Shown here piece by piece: positions 1 to 10,040 of a stretch of DNA of 64,000 nt; the first letter of the stretch is position 1, and each line of letters opens with the position of its first letter. Below the pieces are notes generated by a model. The model was not told the origin of the DNA. It saw nothing but the letters and a program-made list of their open reading frames with translations, and searched no databases. The position numbers and the translations under genes were made by a program. The stretch lies in assembly GCA_002245135.1 (NCBI GenBank), contig NGBS01001197.1, positions 1 through 64,000 on the forward strand, given 5' to 3'. The DNA is from Proteromonas lacertae. Lineage: Eukaryota > Sar > Bigyra > Opalinata > Proteromonadidae.

Positions 1-324
1 CTTAAGCTTTCAATTATGGCATTAGAATTATCAATTTCTGCTTTGTATTTGCTAATGTCATTTTTCATTACAATTACTTCATATTCATAGTTTGATATAG
101 TCTCTTGTAATCTAGAAATTTTGTCACTGCTGTCTTGCACCATTTCTGTCAATCTTTCATCAACTAAAACATCATGCTTTTGTTTTTCTGCTTGGACGAA
201 TTTATAGCAAACAGTACCGTCATTTGGTTGATAATTGACTTTATTGTACTAATTAAATCAATAAAACAAAGAAAATATATACAAGTGGAACAACATTGTA
301 GTTATAAAATTGATGTTTATTCAT
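1..324 (-). CDS. Coiled-coil protein, N-terminal part (left copy, cut by window edge)
   Basis: Two exons on the minus strand: 283-324 (start codon at 322-324) and 1-248, separated by a 34-bp intron. The encoded protein starts MNKHQFYNYN and moves into a predicted coiled coil rich in Glu, Lys and Ser. It matches the first part of the complete copy at 42190-43285. The rest lies left of the window. No enzymatic motif is visible and the function is unknown. Confidence 0.75.
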
Positions 325-375
325 TGAAGCAAAATAATCAAAGATTTAAATTTCTATGAAACGAATTTATTTTTG

Positions 376-690
376 AATTATTTTCTTTTTTTTTGTTTCT
401 GATTAATAGAAGAATATTAATATTGTTTTATAAGCGTAAAATATATTACTTTGCATTGTATAACTTTTTATGATATAATATAGAACAAAATAATAGAAGA
501 AAAAGAATAACAGTAAAAAAGAAATCCGAACTGCCGGGATCGAACCAGCGACCCACAGATTACAATTTTCTTTCTACAGTCTGTTGCTCTTCCAACTGAG
601 CTAAGTTCGGACATGAAATTTTTCAAAAATTAGCATTTATTAATAGCATAGAACATTAAAAACAATTTATCTACTCTTTTACATTATATT
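376..690. repeat. tRNA-Tyr cassette, outer member of a local direct repeat (left arm)
   Basis: About 300 bp surrounding the tRNA at 525-610 recur at about 1860-2160 in the same orientation. The repeat covers the tRNA, its T-rich terminator and an A/T-rich tail containing ATTACTTTGCATTGTATAAC. The same pair exists in the right arm (about 40370-40680 and 41860-42165). Confidence 0.8.
525..610 (-). tRNA. tRNA-Tyr (GTA) with 13-nt intron, left outer copy
   Basis: The 86-nt gene folds as a canonical cloverleaf of 73 nt plus an intron. The acceptor stem is CCGAACT/AGTTCGG with discriminator A, and C1-G72 is typical of eukaryotic tRNA-Tyr. The anticodon stem is ACAGA/TCTGT with loop CTGTAGA, giving anticodon GTA. 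The 13-nt intron follows position 37, the usual place. A T-rich run just downstream fits a Pol III terminator. The intron variant (GAAAGAAAATTG) is shared with the copy at 2013-2098 but not with the right arm. Confidence 0.93.
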
Positions 691-1823
691 ACTTATAAGA
701 TTCTTTACATTCACCTTTCTTATGATCATCAAATAACAAATCTCTAATATTTTCCAGTATTTTACTATTATCGTTTCTATCAAAGTCTTTATCTATATAA
801 CTCTTAACATAAGGCATTTCCATCAACTCTCTACTACTTAATCTTTCATCAGGATTAAATTTAATCAATTTATTTATTATATCATTCAAATCTTTCGAAT
901 ACATTTTTGGAATTGCACATAATTTACTTTCTTCCATAATTCTATCTTCCTTTTTAATCATTTTATGTCTTTCATGTTGATTGTTAGTGTAAGGAGCTTT
1001 TAAAGTGCACATTTCGTATATAATGCAGCCTAAACTCCACATATCCACTTTAGCATCATATTTATCATCACCTATTTCTGGAGCACTATAATTTGGTAGT
1101 TTTGCTATATCTATTGTATGTGATTTCTGTTTAATATTATTTTTCTCTTCTTCTATTGTATCATTATCATCATCATCATCTTCTTCTTCAGAATGATAAT
1201 CATCATTACCTTCTTTAACTTGTGGAACTACTACATTTCTCAGTTTTTGTGGATCATTTGATAAAATTAATGAACTTTCACTGTTATAAGGTCTAGCTAT
1301 ATGAAAATCACCAATTACAAATTCACCACTTAAAGATCTTTTGATATTCTCTGGTGTTAGATTTCTATTTATAATGTGTGAACCATCAGGTCGTTCTGCA
1401 TGAAGATAGCATAATCCTTGTGCTAAATTAGCTAAACATCGTTTTATTGTCTATTTATATAATTATGGTAAATAGTAATACAGATTCTTTAAATCTTTTG
1501 TTTTTTGTTCTTGTCATTCTTATATATTCTGATAAATTATTTTGTGTGAAGTTTTCTACATAAAGTTTACATTCATTACCGGTAATTTCGGTTTTAATAC
1601 AATGAAGAATATATCTACAGTTGGTATTTGATAATATTTCTTTCTATTTTTTATATTAATATAAATATAATAATACTTCCCATCTCATATATTTTTTCTG
1701 TTCCTCATTCATTTTGTCAGTATTATAAATATACACAGTGGTATTTTCACCATTTAATTCTTTTGGAACAACATCCAAATAATTTGATGTATTTTGTTCA
1801 TCACTTCCATTTCTATTTGCCAT
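689..1823 (-). CDS. Small protein-kinase-like protein, probable pseudokinase (left copy)
   Basis: Three exons on the minus strand (1677-1823, 1482-1643, 689-1450) with introns of 33 and 31 bp, giving 356 residues. The C-lobe is recognisable: LCYLH, then NRNLTPENI where kinases have HRDLKPEN, then GDFH where they have DFG, then an APE motif and MWSLGCIIYEM. No glycine-rich loop or VAIK lysine is visible. The catalytic Asp is Asn and the DFG Gly is His, so catalysis is unlikely. This follows from known kinase motifs; the role is unknown. An acidic insert (about residues 200-220) separates the two half-motifs of the C-lobe. It lies between two tRNA-Tyr genes. Confidence 0.82.
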
Positions 1824-2012
1824 ATTTTCAAAAGATTTAAATTTGAAACGAATATAATTTTTGTATTATTTTTCTTTTTTGTTTTTGATTGATATAAAGT
1901 ATATTAATATTGTTTTATACACGCAGAATATATTACTTTGCATTGTATAACTTTTTATGATATAATATAGAACAAAATAATAGAAGAAAAAGAAATAACA
2001 GTAAAAAAGAAA

Positions 2013-2098
2013 TCCGAACTGCCGGGATCGAACCAGCGACCCACAGATTACAATTTTCTTTCTACAGTCTGTTGCTCTTCCAACTGAGCTAAGTTCGG
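2013..2098 (-). tRNA. tRNA-Tyr (GTA) with 13-nt intron, left inner copy
   Basis: Same 73-nt cloverleaf and 13-nt intron as the gene at 525-610. The flanks are duplicated as well: about 300 bp around each of these two tRNA genes match, forming a direct repeat on either side of the pseudokinase gene. The gene lies 72 bp upstream of the kinesin-5 start, in divergent orientation. Confidence 0.93.
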
Positions 2099-2170
2099 AT
2101 ATGAATTTTTCAAAAATTAGCATTTATTAATAGTTTAGAATATTTTGAATTTTTAAAATCATTTCTCATC

Positions 2171-4844
2171 ATGTATTCAAATATTGAAGTTGCTGTGAGA
2201 TGTAGGCCTTTGAATGAAAGAGAGATGGATTCTTCTGCAAGAGGTTTAATAGAATGTGATGAATTATCTAAAACAGTGTCTGTAATTCAAAATAGACAAC
2301 GTAGATCCTATCATTACGATAAAGTATTTGGAATCGATACAACACAAGAAGAAGTATTCAACGGTGTAGCATATGATTTAATAAACGATGTATTGAATGG
2401 TTTTAACTGCACTATATTTGCCTATGGTCAGACAGGAACAGGAAAAACTTTTACAATGGAAGGTGTTCCTTCAGATTCAGAATATAAAGGAATCATCCCA
2501 AGAAGTATAGAAATGATTCTTTCAAACTTAACAAAATCAGGTACACAGTATGAAATTTTAGTCTCATTTCTTGAAATCTATAAAGAAGAATTGAGAGACT
2601 TACTAGTTCCTTCAAATCATCTAAAAATCGTAGATGATAGTCAGAAAGGAGTAATATGTCAAAATTTAGAAGAAGTTTCTGTAAATTCTTTAAATGAAAT
2701 AATGAAACTATTTATTCGAGCTAATGAAAATCGAATGACAGCCACAACTCTTTTAAATGAAAAATCAAGTCGATCTCATTCAATCTTTACCATCACACTG
2801 AATATGAAAGAACAAAGTGATACAAGTGAAGAAGAAATAATGAAAAGTGGTAAATTGAATTTAGTAGATTTAGCAGGAAGTGAGAATGTAATGAAAGCTG
2901 GTGTTGGAAATAATAATGATCGAATTCGCGAAAGTCAAAAGATAAATCAATCGTTATTAACATTGGGAAGAGTAATAACTTCATTAGTAGAAAATAAATC
3001 ACATATTCCTTATCGAGATAGTAACTTGACTCGATTATTGAAAGAATCTTTGGGTGGTCGAGCTAAGACTTGCTTAATAGCGACAATAAGTGGAGATTAT
3101 AGTTCAATAGATGAATCTGTATATATATAAATAATAATAATAATTATTATTATTATTTTAATAGATTAACACTTTAGAATATGCTCTGAAAGCAAAAAAT
3201 ATCAAAAATCGACCTGTAATCAATCAAAAGAAGACGAATAAAGCAAAAATTCGAGATTATAGTAAAAGAATCAATGAATTGCAATTATTATTAAAACAAC
3301 AACGAGATCATAATGGAATCTTGATAAAAGAAGATGAATATAATGAATTGAATGAAAAGATAAGGAGATATGAAGAGAATAAGAAGAAATTAGAAAATCT
3401 GATAAATGAGAAGAGAAACATGATAAATGATAAAGAAAATATGAAAAATGAGTTGAATAATATGAAAGAAAATGTATTTATATAATATTATTGATAATAT
3501 GTATATACTAAAATAGATCGATAATCATATAAACAGTCATCAAATAAAACGAAATGAATATTTCAATGTGATTGAAAATTTAGAAAATGAAAAGAAACTG
3601 AGATTAAATGAAACAGAAAAATTACAATACAAATTCAATAAAGACTTAGAAATTTTAACAGAAAATACATCTGAAACGACTATATTTCAAAATGAAATGA
3701 AAAACAAAATCAAAGAAATTCGATCATTTCTTGAAAATTTCAATCAAAATGAAGAAAACAAATATGAATTAATATGTAATGAAATGAAATCATTTTGTAA
3801 TTCATGTGAGAATGAGATAAGTTCAATTAATCAAGATTTGAGTGTTTTATCATCTGAAATATCTCGAATTAGTAACAATACGAAAGATAATATAATAAAA
3901 TATAGTGTAAATGTGAAGAATGCATTAAATGAAATAAACTCGAATTTATTGAATTTAAATGAATCAATAATAATATATAGAGGAAGTGAAATCGATGATT
4001 CTTTTTCGAATAACAATGAAAAATGGTTTAAAGAAGATTCAAATGAAATAATCAACTCAATATATAAGTTGGTATATTTAATATAAAATTTAATATTTTA
4101 TAATAGAAAGAATATTTTGATCAAAAGTTGAATGATTATGAAAAACAATTAACAAATATTCAATCAAAACAAGAAAACAAGATATTAGCTCTTTTAGACA
4201 CAATGAATGAAGGAATGAAAGATTTAAAGAATGAAGAAGATTCATTTTGGATAGGAATAGAAGAAATGAGTGAAAATATAATAAATAATTATAATACAAA
4301 GATCGAGAATGATGAAGAAAAGATAGTTAATAAAATCAATTCAATAAAAAGTAATAGTTTAAACTATAAGAAATCATTTGATATAAGAAATGAGAAAGAG
4401 AATGAAATAATTTATAAATATATGAATAATATAAAGAATGAATTTGAAAATAATAAAATGAATTATGAGAATATATTGAATATAAATGATCAATATATAA
4501 ACTCAATTGAAAATTCTAAAACAATCAATAATAGTATATATATATATATAATATAATATAATATAATATAATATATAGATGTGAATAAAATAAATGAAAG
4601 TATTGATAATTTGAACAGATGGACAATATTAGATCAATATAATGAAATACCAATAGAATTTGAAGAATTTAGTAATTGTCTTAATGATAAATGTAATGAG
4701 TTAATAAGTGAAATGGATAGTTTTATGCGAAGTTATAAGATAATAGTACCTACTGGAATTACTCCTGAGAAGAGACAGTTTGTATTACCTGAATTATCTT
4801 CTCCTTGTAAAAATTGTCCTAGTTTTAACATGGAGTTGGAATAA
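2171..4844 (+). CDS. Kinesin-5 (BimC/Eg5-type) mitotic motor, left copy
   Basis: Five exons: 2171-3118, 3165-3473, 3517-4071, 4107-4533, 4579-4844 (introns 35-46 bp), 834 residues. The N-terminal motor begins NIEVAVRCRPLNERE and has P-loop GQTGTGKT, switch I SSRSH and switch II DLAGSE. After the first intron it continues into the neck with AKNIKNRPVINQK, typical of kinesin-5. A long coiled-coil stalk follows. Near the C-terminus, IVPTGITPEKR matches the BimC box, whose Thr is the mitotic CDK site in this family. By family knowledge, this is a homotetrameric plus-end motor that slides antiparallel spindle microtubules. The motor looks catalytically complete. Confidence 0.93.
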
Positions 4845-4973
4845 CTAATTAATATGATAAGAATTATATAATAATGATAATATTTTGCTATTTTTATGCT
4901 ATTTTACTGAAAATTTTATACTATTGGGCAATTCAAAAAATTAAAAAAAAATGGCGCGAAATAAAAGTATGAT

Positions 4974-5897
4974 ATGTTACATCGTTCTAAAAAATTTCTA
5001 GACTCACAGCCATGCAGGATTTTTCCTTTTATACAGTCTCGTACTAATGCCATCAGACAGTATTAGCATTATCAATATTATTTTAGAATTTACCATGCCA
5101 TCTTACGCAATTGCAGAAGAATCACCATTCAACCAACATTTAAGCAAAAAGTTAAAGTAACTACGTTTATGGGGGATAAATGTCCAATTTGTTTCAGAAA
5201 ACATAGAAAAGGCATTATCCCTTTGAAATGCATAAGAGCATCAGTATCAGAAGCTGCAAAATCACTTGTATTTGCTCTAGAAAAGGAGAAAACACCTCAA
5301 GCCACAAATTATGCTGTTGTTAAAACATTTTCACCATTTCTTTTAAAGAATATTGGTAGAATGGGATGGCATATACCATCTTATGAAGCTTCTGCTAAGT
5401 TTTCATTAATTAGAGTTTTAAATCCAATTAACTACTTAGAACAACATCCAGAAGTAAAATCATTCGAAGACAAGGTTCCTGTTGAGTTCATTGGATTTTC
5501 TGATGCAAAACCTAGAATGGTTAAAAATAAGGATTTGAAAAGATTAGATTCACAAAATGAGCAATTATCTGAATGGCTTTTAAAAGATCCAAAAAAGGTA
5601 CAAGCATTTAGAATGGTTGTAGTATTCATAAATATTCTATATTCTATTCTAGCAACATTATAGACCAATTAAAAAGGAATTTCATTGTAACAGATGTGAC
5701 GAATGTGGAATTGGTATTATATTTTCATTTATATTTCTATAGATTTTGATACTGATAGGAATGACTATTTCACTCATTGTGATACTGTGTGTGATTATTG
5801 TTACAAATACAAAGGATCTGATCCAGAAACACCCATCAGATCATTATTCGATCAGATTCAAGATATCTTCAAAGGTTCTAACATACGTCAACCATGA
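4974..5897 (+). CDS. Unrecognised Cys-rich (zinc-binding?) protein, left copy
   Basis: Exons 4974-5059, 5087-5618, 5653-5713 and 5743-5897 join in frame into 277 residues starting MLHRSKKFLDS. An in-frame stop precedes this start, and the same start and exon phases exist in the right arm. Metal-ligand candidates are GDKCPICF with a downstream KC, and near the C-terminus FHCNRCDECGI followed by THCDTVCDYCY. The end resembles the last part of FYVE or CHY-type fingers, but I cannot match a full family signature, so the function is left open. The stop codon overlaps the ATG of a 24-residue hydrophobic ORF (5894-5968). Confidence 0.7.
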
Positions 5898-7271
5898 AGG
5901 TTGATATTTCACTATTATTAACATTCACTATCATATTAACTCTATTTGTTTTCATTTCAGCACCATAATCACTATTCACATAATTATAACATCACATAAC
6001 TCTTCACTGATGAGAAATAGATAATTTAAATTTTAATGAAAAAAACACCAAATTTCATCAAATCATGCTTGATTATCTATTTTGAATAATTGTTTATAAC
6101 TCATCATATTTTGTTTACTTCTTACAGAAAATCATTATATTAGTAAATTACCACCAAAATTACCTTTATATGATATGAAAACCTCATTAGAATCAGTTGT
6201 TAATAAAAACTCTAACAAAAGAAAGAATAGATAGAGCATGTGTATTGAAGTATATTGAAACTTTATCGCTAATTCGTTACAGGAACATAAATGGAATGAT
6301 AAAATATGATATATTTAGTATTAATGATGAAATGTTGGAATTGACATGTGATAGAATGGAAAATATTGGATTGCTGCCTTTATCACTCGAAATTATTCCT
6401 ACTCTAATCACAGATCTATGTTCAAATCTTCAATCATTACATTCATATGGTATAATACATGGAAATATAAAGATAACGAATATATTACTAAACAAATGTA
6501 ATGAATTAATATTAAGTGATTATTGTATGTATAATATAAAGGCATATGAAGAAATGAAATGTTATTATAGTATAGAACAAATATATAATAAAGAAATAAC
6601 ATATAAGAGTGATATATGGAATTTAGGATGTTTAATATACTTATGTATAAGCAATACAAATCCATTTGATGATAATAGTTCAATTTATGATTTAATAGAA
6701 AATATAAATAGTGGAAATTATAAAGAATTACCAATGAATGTAATAAATGATAATGAATATAGAATATATGAAGAATTATTTGATAGAATATTTAAATATA
6801 AAAACATTAGTTTAAATGAAATAAAAGTGATAATATCTCCATTATTAAATAATAATAATAAAGCCTTAGAATTTCCAGATATTGATAATATACTAAAAAT
6901 AATGAATAAAATAGAATACATTCCTAATTTATATATAAATGATATAAATGATATAATATTTAAAGAAATAATGAATATATATAAAATATCAAAAGATTAT
7001 TATTATGTAATGTATTCCATAAAGTTATATTTGTTAATAGAAAAGAATGATATTCATCATATATCATTATCGAATCTATTTTACTATATTGAGAGTAGAA
7101 ATAATCGATTATATGATGAATTAAGAAGTATAATAATTAATTATAATAAAAGTCTTATTATATTTAAAATGAATAATTTAAAGAATATTTACTTTATATT
7201 TAGTAATATTTATTTATTATCATCTTGTTTAAAAGAATTAGAAATATCTAATTTTCCCTTATCACATTATA

Positions 7272-9197
7272 ATAGTAGGAACCAAAATTATATAGTTTGG
7301 GCTCGTCCAATTTAAAAAAAAGCATAAGTAGTTAAAAAGCATAAGTAGTAAGTTTTAAATCTAAAAAAAAGTGGCAATCAAGCCTTCAAACTCTTAACTA
7401 TAAAATTTGAATTTTTTTAACGGTTTTACAAAAATAATATATTACAGGTAGTATTTTTATTAATCTACCTAAATAAGTAATAGTAAAAAAATCTATTCAT
7501 CTATTTTTTACCTTTAAATTCTTGCTACTTCTTGAAAAAAATCAAAAGAACTTGTTGCAACAAAAAAATATTCGTTTTGTTGCATCCCAAAAAACTAGCT
7601 GTTATAGTTTTTATTTATTAATTTTATCGGGGCAGAGCAATGAGTAATTCTATCTCTGTTGACCCTTTTCGGAATTCAGGTAGATATCTATCTGATTCCG
7701 AGATAAAAATTATTGAAAAGATGTGGTGTGAAAACATTAAATGTAAGTATTCTGATATAGCAAGTAAATTAGGTAGGAATAGATCTACTATTTTAAGGTA
7801 CATCAGAAAAGCAGGCTTTATACGGCAGAAAAAGCAAAGTACAGAAAATGAAGATCTATCAACAGTGAAGAGAGGAAGACCCTCAAAGCTTTATGATGAA
7901 GAGAGGGCTAATTACCTCATCAAAGAATTTCTATCTGAGCAAGCTGCTCATAATAATGTTGTACAAAGTGTTGATGAGTTAAGGGTCTTCTTGATTGATA
8001 ATGGTTTTGTAGATGAATATATATCCATTACCTCTGTTAGACGTTATTTACATAAATTCAACATTAATTTCAAATCAATTAAGACTTATCCTCATCAGTC
8101 TGAGGAGCAAATGTTGTATAGATATCGTCTCTCCCTAAAGAATCAACAGAGAGATTATAGGTGTGTAATTTTTAGTGATGAATCTATATTTAGATTAAGA
8201 AGTGTTGAAACTACTGGTTGGCTTTCAGATGATACACCTGCATTCAGGCCTCAGTTCAACAAATCAAACGCAGGAATAATGGTTTGGGGGGCATTCTCTT
8301 ACTTTGGATATTCAGATCTTATTGTATTCCCTCAAAAACCTGGGAAAGATAGAACAGTTAAGAACATTGATTCAAGTAGTTATATATGGTATATTTCAAG
8401 AAGTTTACCTCTTATTATGAGTTTACACCCTCCAGAATGTCCACCAGTATACCTACAAGATAATGCTGCAATCCATAAAAGTCATCAAACAATGAATTAT
8501 TTGAAATCGAAGAAATGGGTTACTGTTCCTCATCCACCCTATTGATGATGAAACGTGATATAAGAGGTATAGGAGACAATTTAATGACAATAGAATCGTT
8601 AACAGAAGCTGCGGAAGAAAGTTGGAATAGGCAAATGGCAGATGAAGATACAAGACATAAATTGGCTTATAGATACAGAGAGTGTAATATGTGTTGTGCA
8701 GTTAACCATGGTAAATTTGTGTTAGATAATAGTCTTACAACATTCAGAACTGATTGTCTTGTACCTTCAAAACTCTAATATATAGTAAAAATTGATGAAT
8801 GTATTTTTTTATGGGTTATTAAATAATCAAAATTTTTAACATTTCAAATTTTTAATTTTTTAAAGATCTTGTAAGTACTTTCAATATTTCCTTTATAGGC
8901 ACAAAAATAGTATTAGATTTTCTCTATTAAATGAGCCTCATAGACATAAGTCAAGTCTTATAGTTATCGCAAAAAAAAGAAAAGCTTGACGCAACTAAAA
9001 AGCTTGACATGATTTTTACATTTTTCATTTTTTTAGAGGAAGTAAATACTTTTATAATACGAAAGTATAATACAATATAGTGCTTTTATATGCGTATTTA
9101 AAAATGTGTTAAGACTCAAAAACAAACAAAAAGACAAAAAAATATAAAGAAAAACTCGAGCCGTATGCTCGAAGCAACAACATTTTGAAGCCACTAT
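7272..9197 (+). mobile_element. Tc1/mariner-type DNA transposon, 1926 bp, TA target duplication
   Basis: The right arm supplies the empty site (around 35217). Comparing it with the left arm shows a 1926-bp insertion flanked by the 2-bp duplication TA at 7270-7271 and 9198-9199, the signature of the Tc1/mariner/IS630 superfamily. The ends are imperfect inverted repeats: ATAGTAGGAACCAAAAT at the left and ATAGTGGCTTCAAAAT reading in from the right (about 13 of 16 match with one gap). A GGCTCG block occurs 30-40 bp inside each end. The element contains one damaged transposase gene. About 365 bp (7272-7639) upstream and 420 bp (8779-9197) downstream of it hold no further gene I can see. Confidence 0.93.
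7640..8778 (+). pseudogene. Tc1/mariner-type transposase, disrupted, third catalytic residue missing
   Basis: The first frame (7640-8545) encodes 301 residues. An N-terminal helix-turn-helix includes SKLGRNRSTILRYIRKAGF (about residues 44-62). The DDE core follows with IFSDESIF (Asp about 180) and YLQDNAAIHKS (Asp about 274). The 94-residue spacing fits Tc1 enzymes. The frame ends right after PHPPY, where the family continues with the block carrying the third acidic residue. The C-terminal tail resumes in another frame at about 8533 (MMKRDIRGIGDNL) and ends at 8778. I infer a short deletion that removed the third catalytic acid and shifted the frame, so this copy should be inactive. Confidence 0.88.
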
Positions 9198-10040
9198 TAT
9201 TTATATAATATGTAAAAATATTCATTATCTTGTTAATCTAACGAAATTATCATTAATTCATTGTTATTTGAGAGATATAGATATAATATGTTTAAGTGAT
9301 AATTTAATAAAGATGAAGAAAATTGAAAGTTTATCATTATGTGATAATAGTGAAATCGAATTAACTGAAAGTATGGAATATTTATCAATTAAATTTGATA
9401 GTATAGAAGAGTTGAAATCTTTTGCTTTACAAAGTATCTATTTATATTATTATATATTGAAATAGATTATCGAATAGATAAAATCAGTTTTAAACTATTT
9501 CTATCAAATTTATCAACTCTTTATTCTCTTAATTATTTGAATTTGAGAAATAATGAAATAGATGATGAATTATTCTCCTATTTATCTTCCTCACTATTGA
9601 AACTGACATTATTAAGTGATTTATATTTATCATATAATGAAATAAGTGAAGAAGAGATGTATAAATACTTGAAAGTATATGAAATAGATAATGAAGAAAT
9701 GAATGAAATATGTAATAAATACGTTAATGAAATAAATGAAAATTATATTGGAAGTGTTTCTGATATTTGTATATTTATATACGTTATAGCTATTTTTGTT
9801 AAATAGATAATGAAATGAGAAATGAAATAATGAAAAATGGATTTAAAATTCCTCAATTGAAATATTTAGAATTTGATCCTGATGTTTTGAGTTTTAGAAA
9901 CAAATATCAATCAAAATTTCCATTTATTAACATATGTTGATTTTGTTTATATATTTTATGATTTATTAAAACCATACACAACACACAAAATAATATAATC
10001 TTTTCAATAATAAGAATGAAATGAATGTAATAATATGTTA

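Larger units (their letters stand above)
6175..9940 (+). pseudogene. Pseudokinase-LRR gene, left copy, broken by deletion and transposon
   Basis: Equivalent to the right copy at 34555-36353. From the ATG at 6175 the frame stops after about 19 codons (TAG near 6232), because 44 bp present in the right arm are missing here. The kinase-like region (about 6200-7250) then continues open in another frame. At 7272-9197 a transposon interrupts the gene just before the leucine-rich repeats, which resume at 9198 (exons to about 9475, 9476-9769 and 9806-9940). Its 3' end is the better preserved one: it reads about 25 residues further than the right copy, to a TGA at 9938-9940. Confidence 0.85.

Noticed and set aside
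1866-2123. ORF encoding SELSSVGRATDCRKKIVIC... on the minus strand (also 40399-40659 and 41887-42147)
   Set aside because: The apparent protein is simply a translation of the tRNA-Tyr gene and its tail; the cloverleaf explains the conservation.
5095-5160. Short ORF MPSYAIAEESP... before the Cys-rich gene as an upstream ORF or start
   Set aside because: The spliced reading from the ATG at 4974 passes through this segment in another frame and is open in both arms, so the short ORF is probably a shadow.
7316-7639. C-terminal extension of the left pseudokinase ORF to 7315
   Set aside because: The last residues (NSRNQNYIVWARPI) are encoded by the transposon end, not by the host gene.
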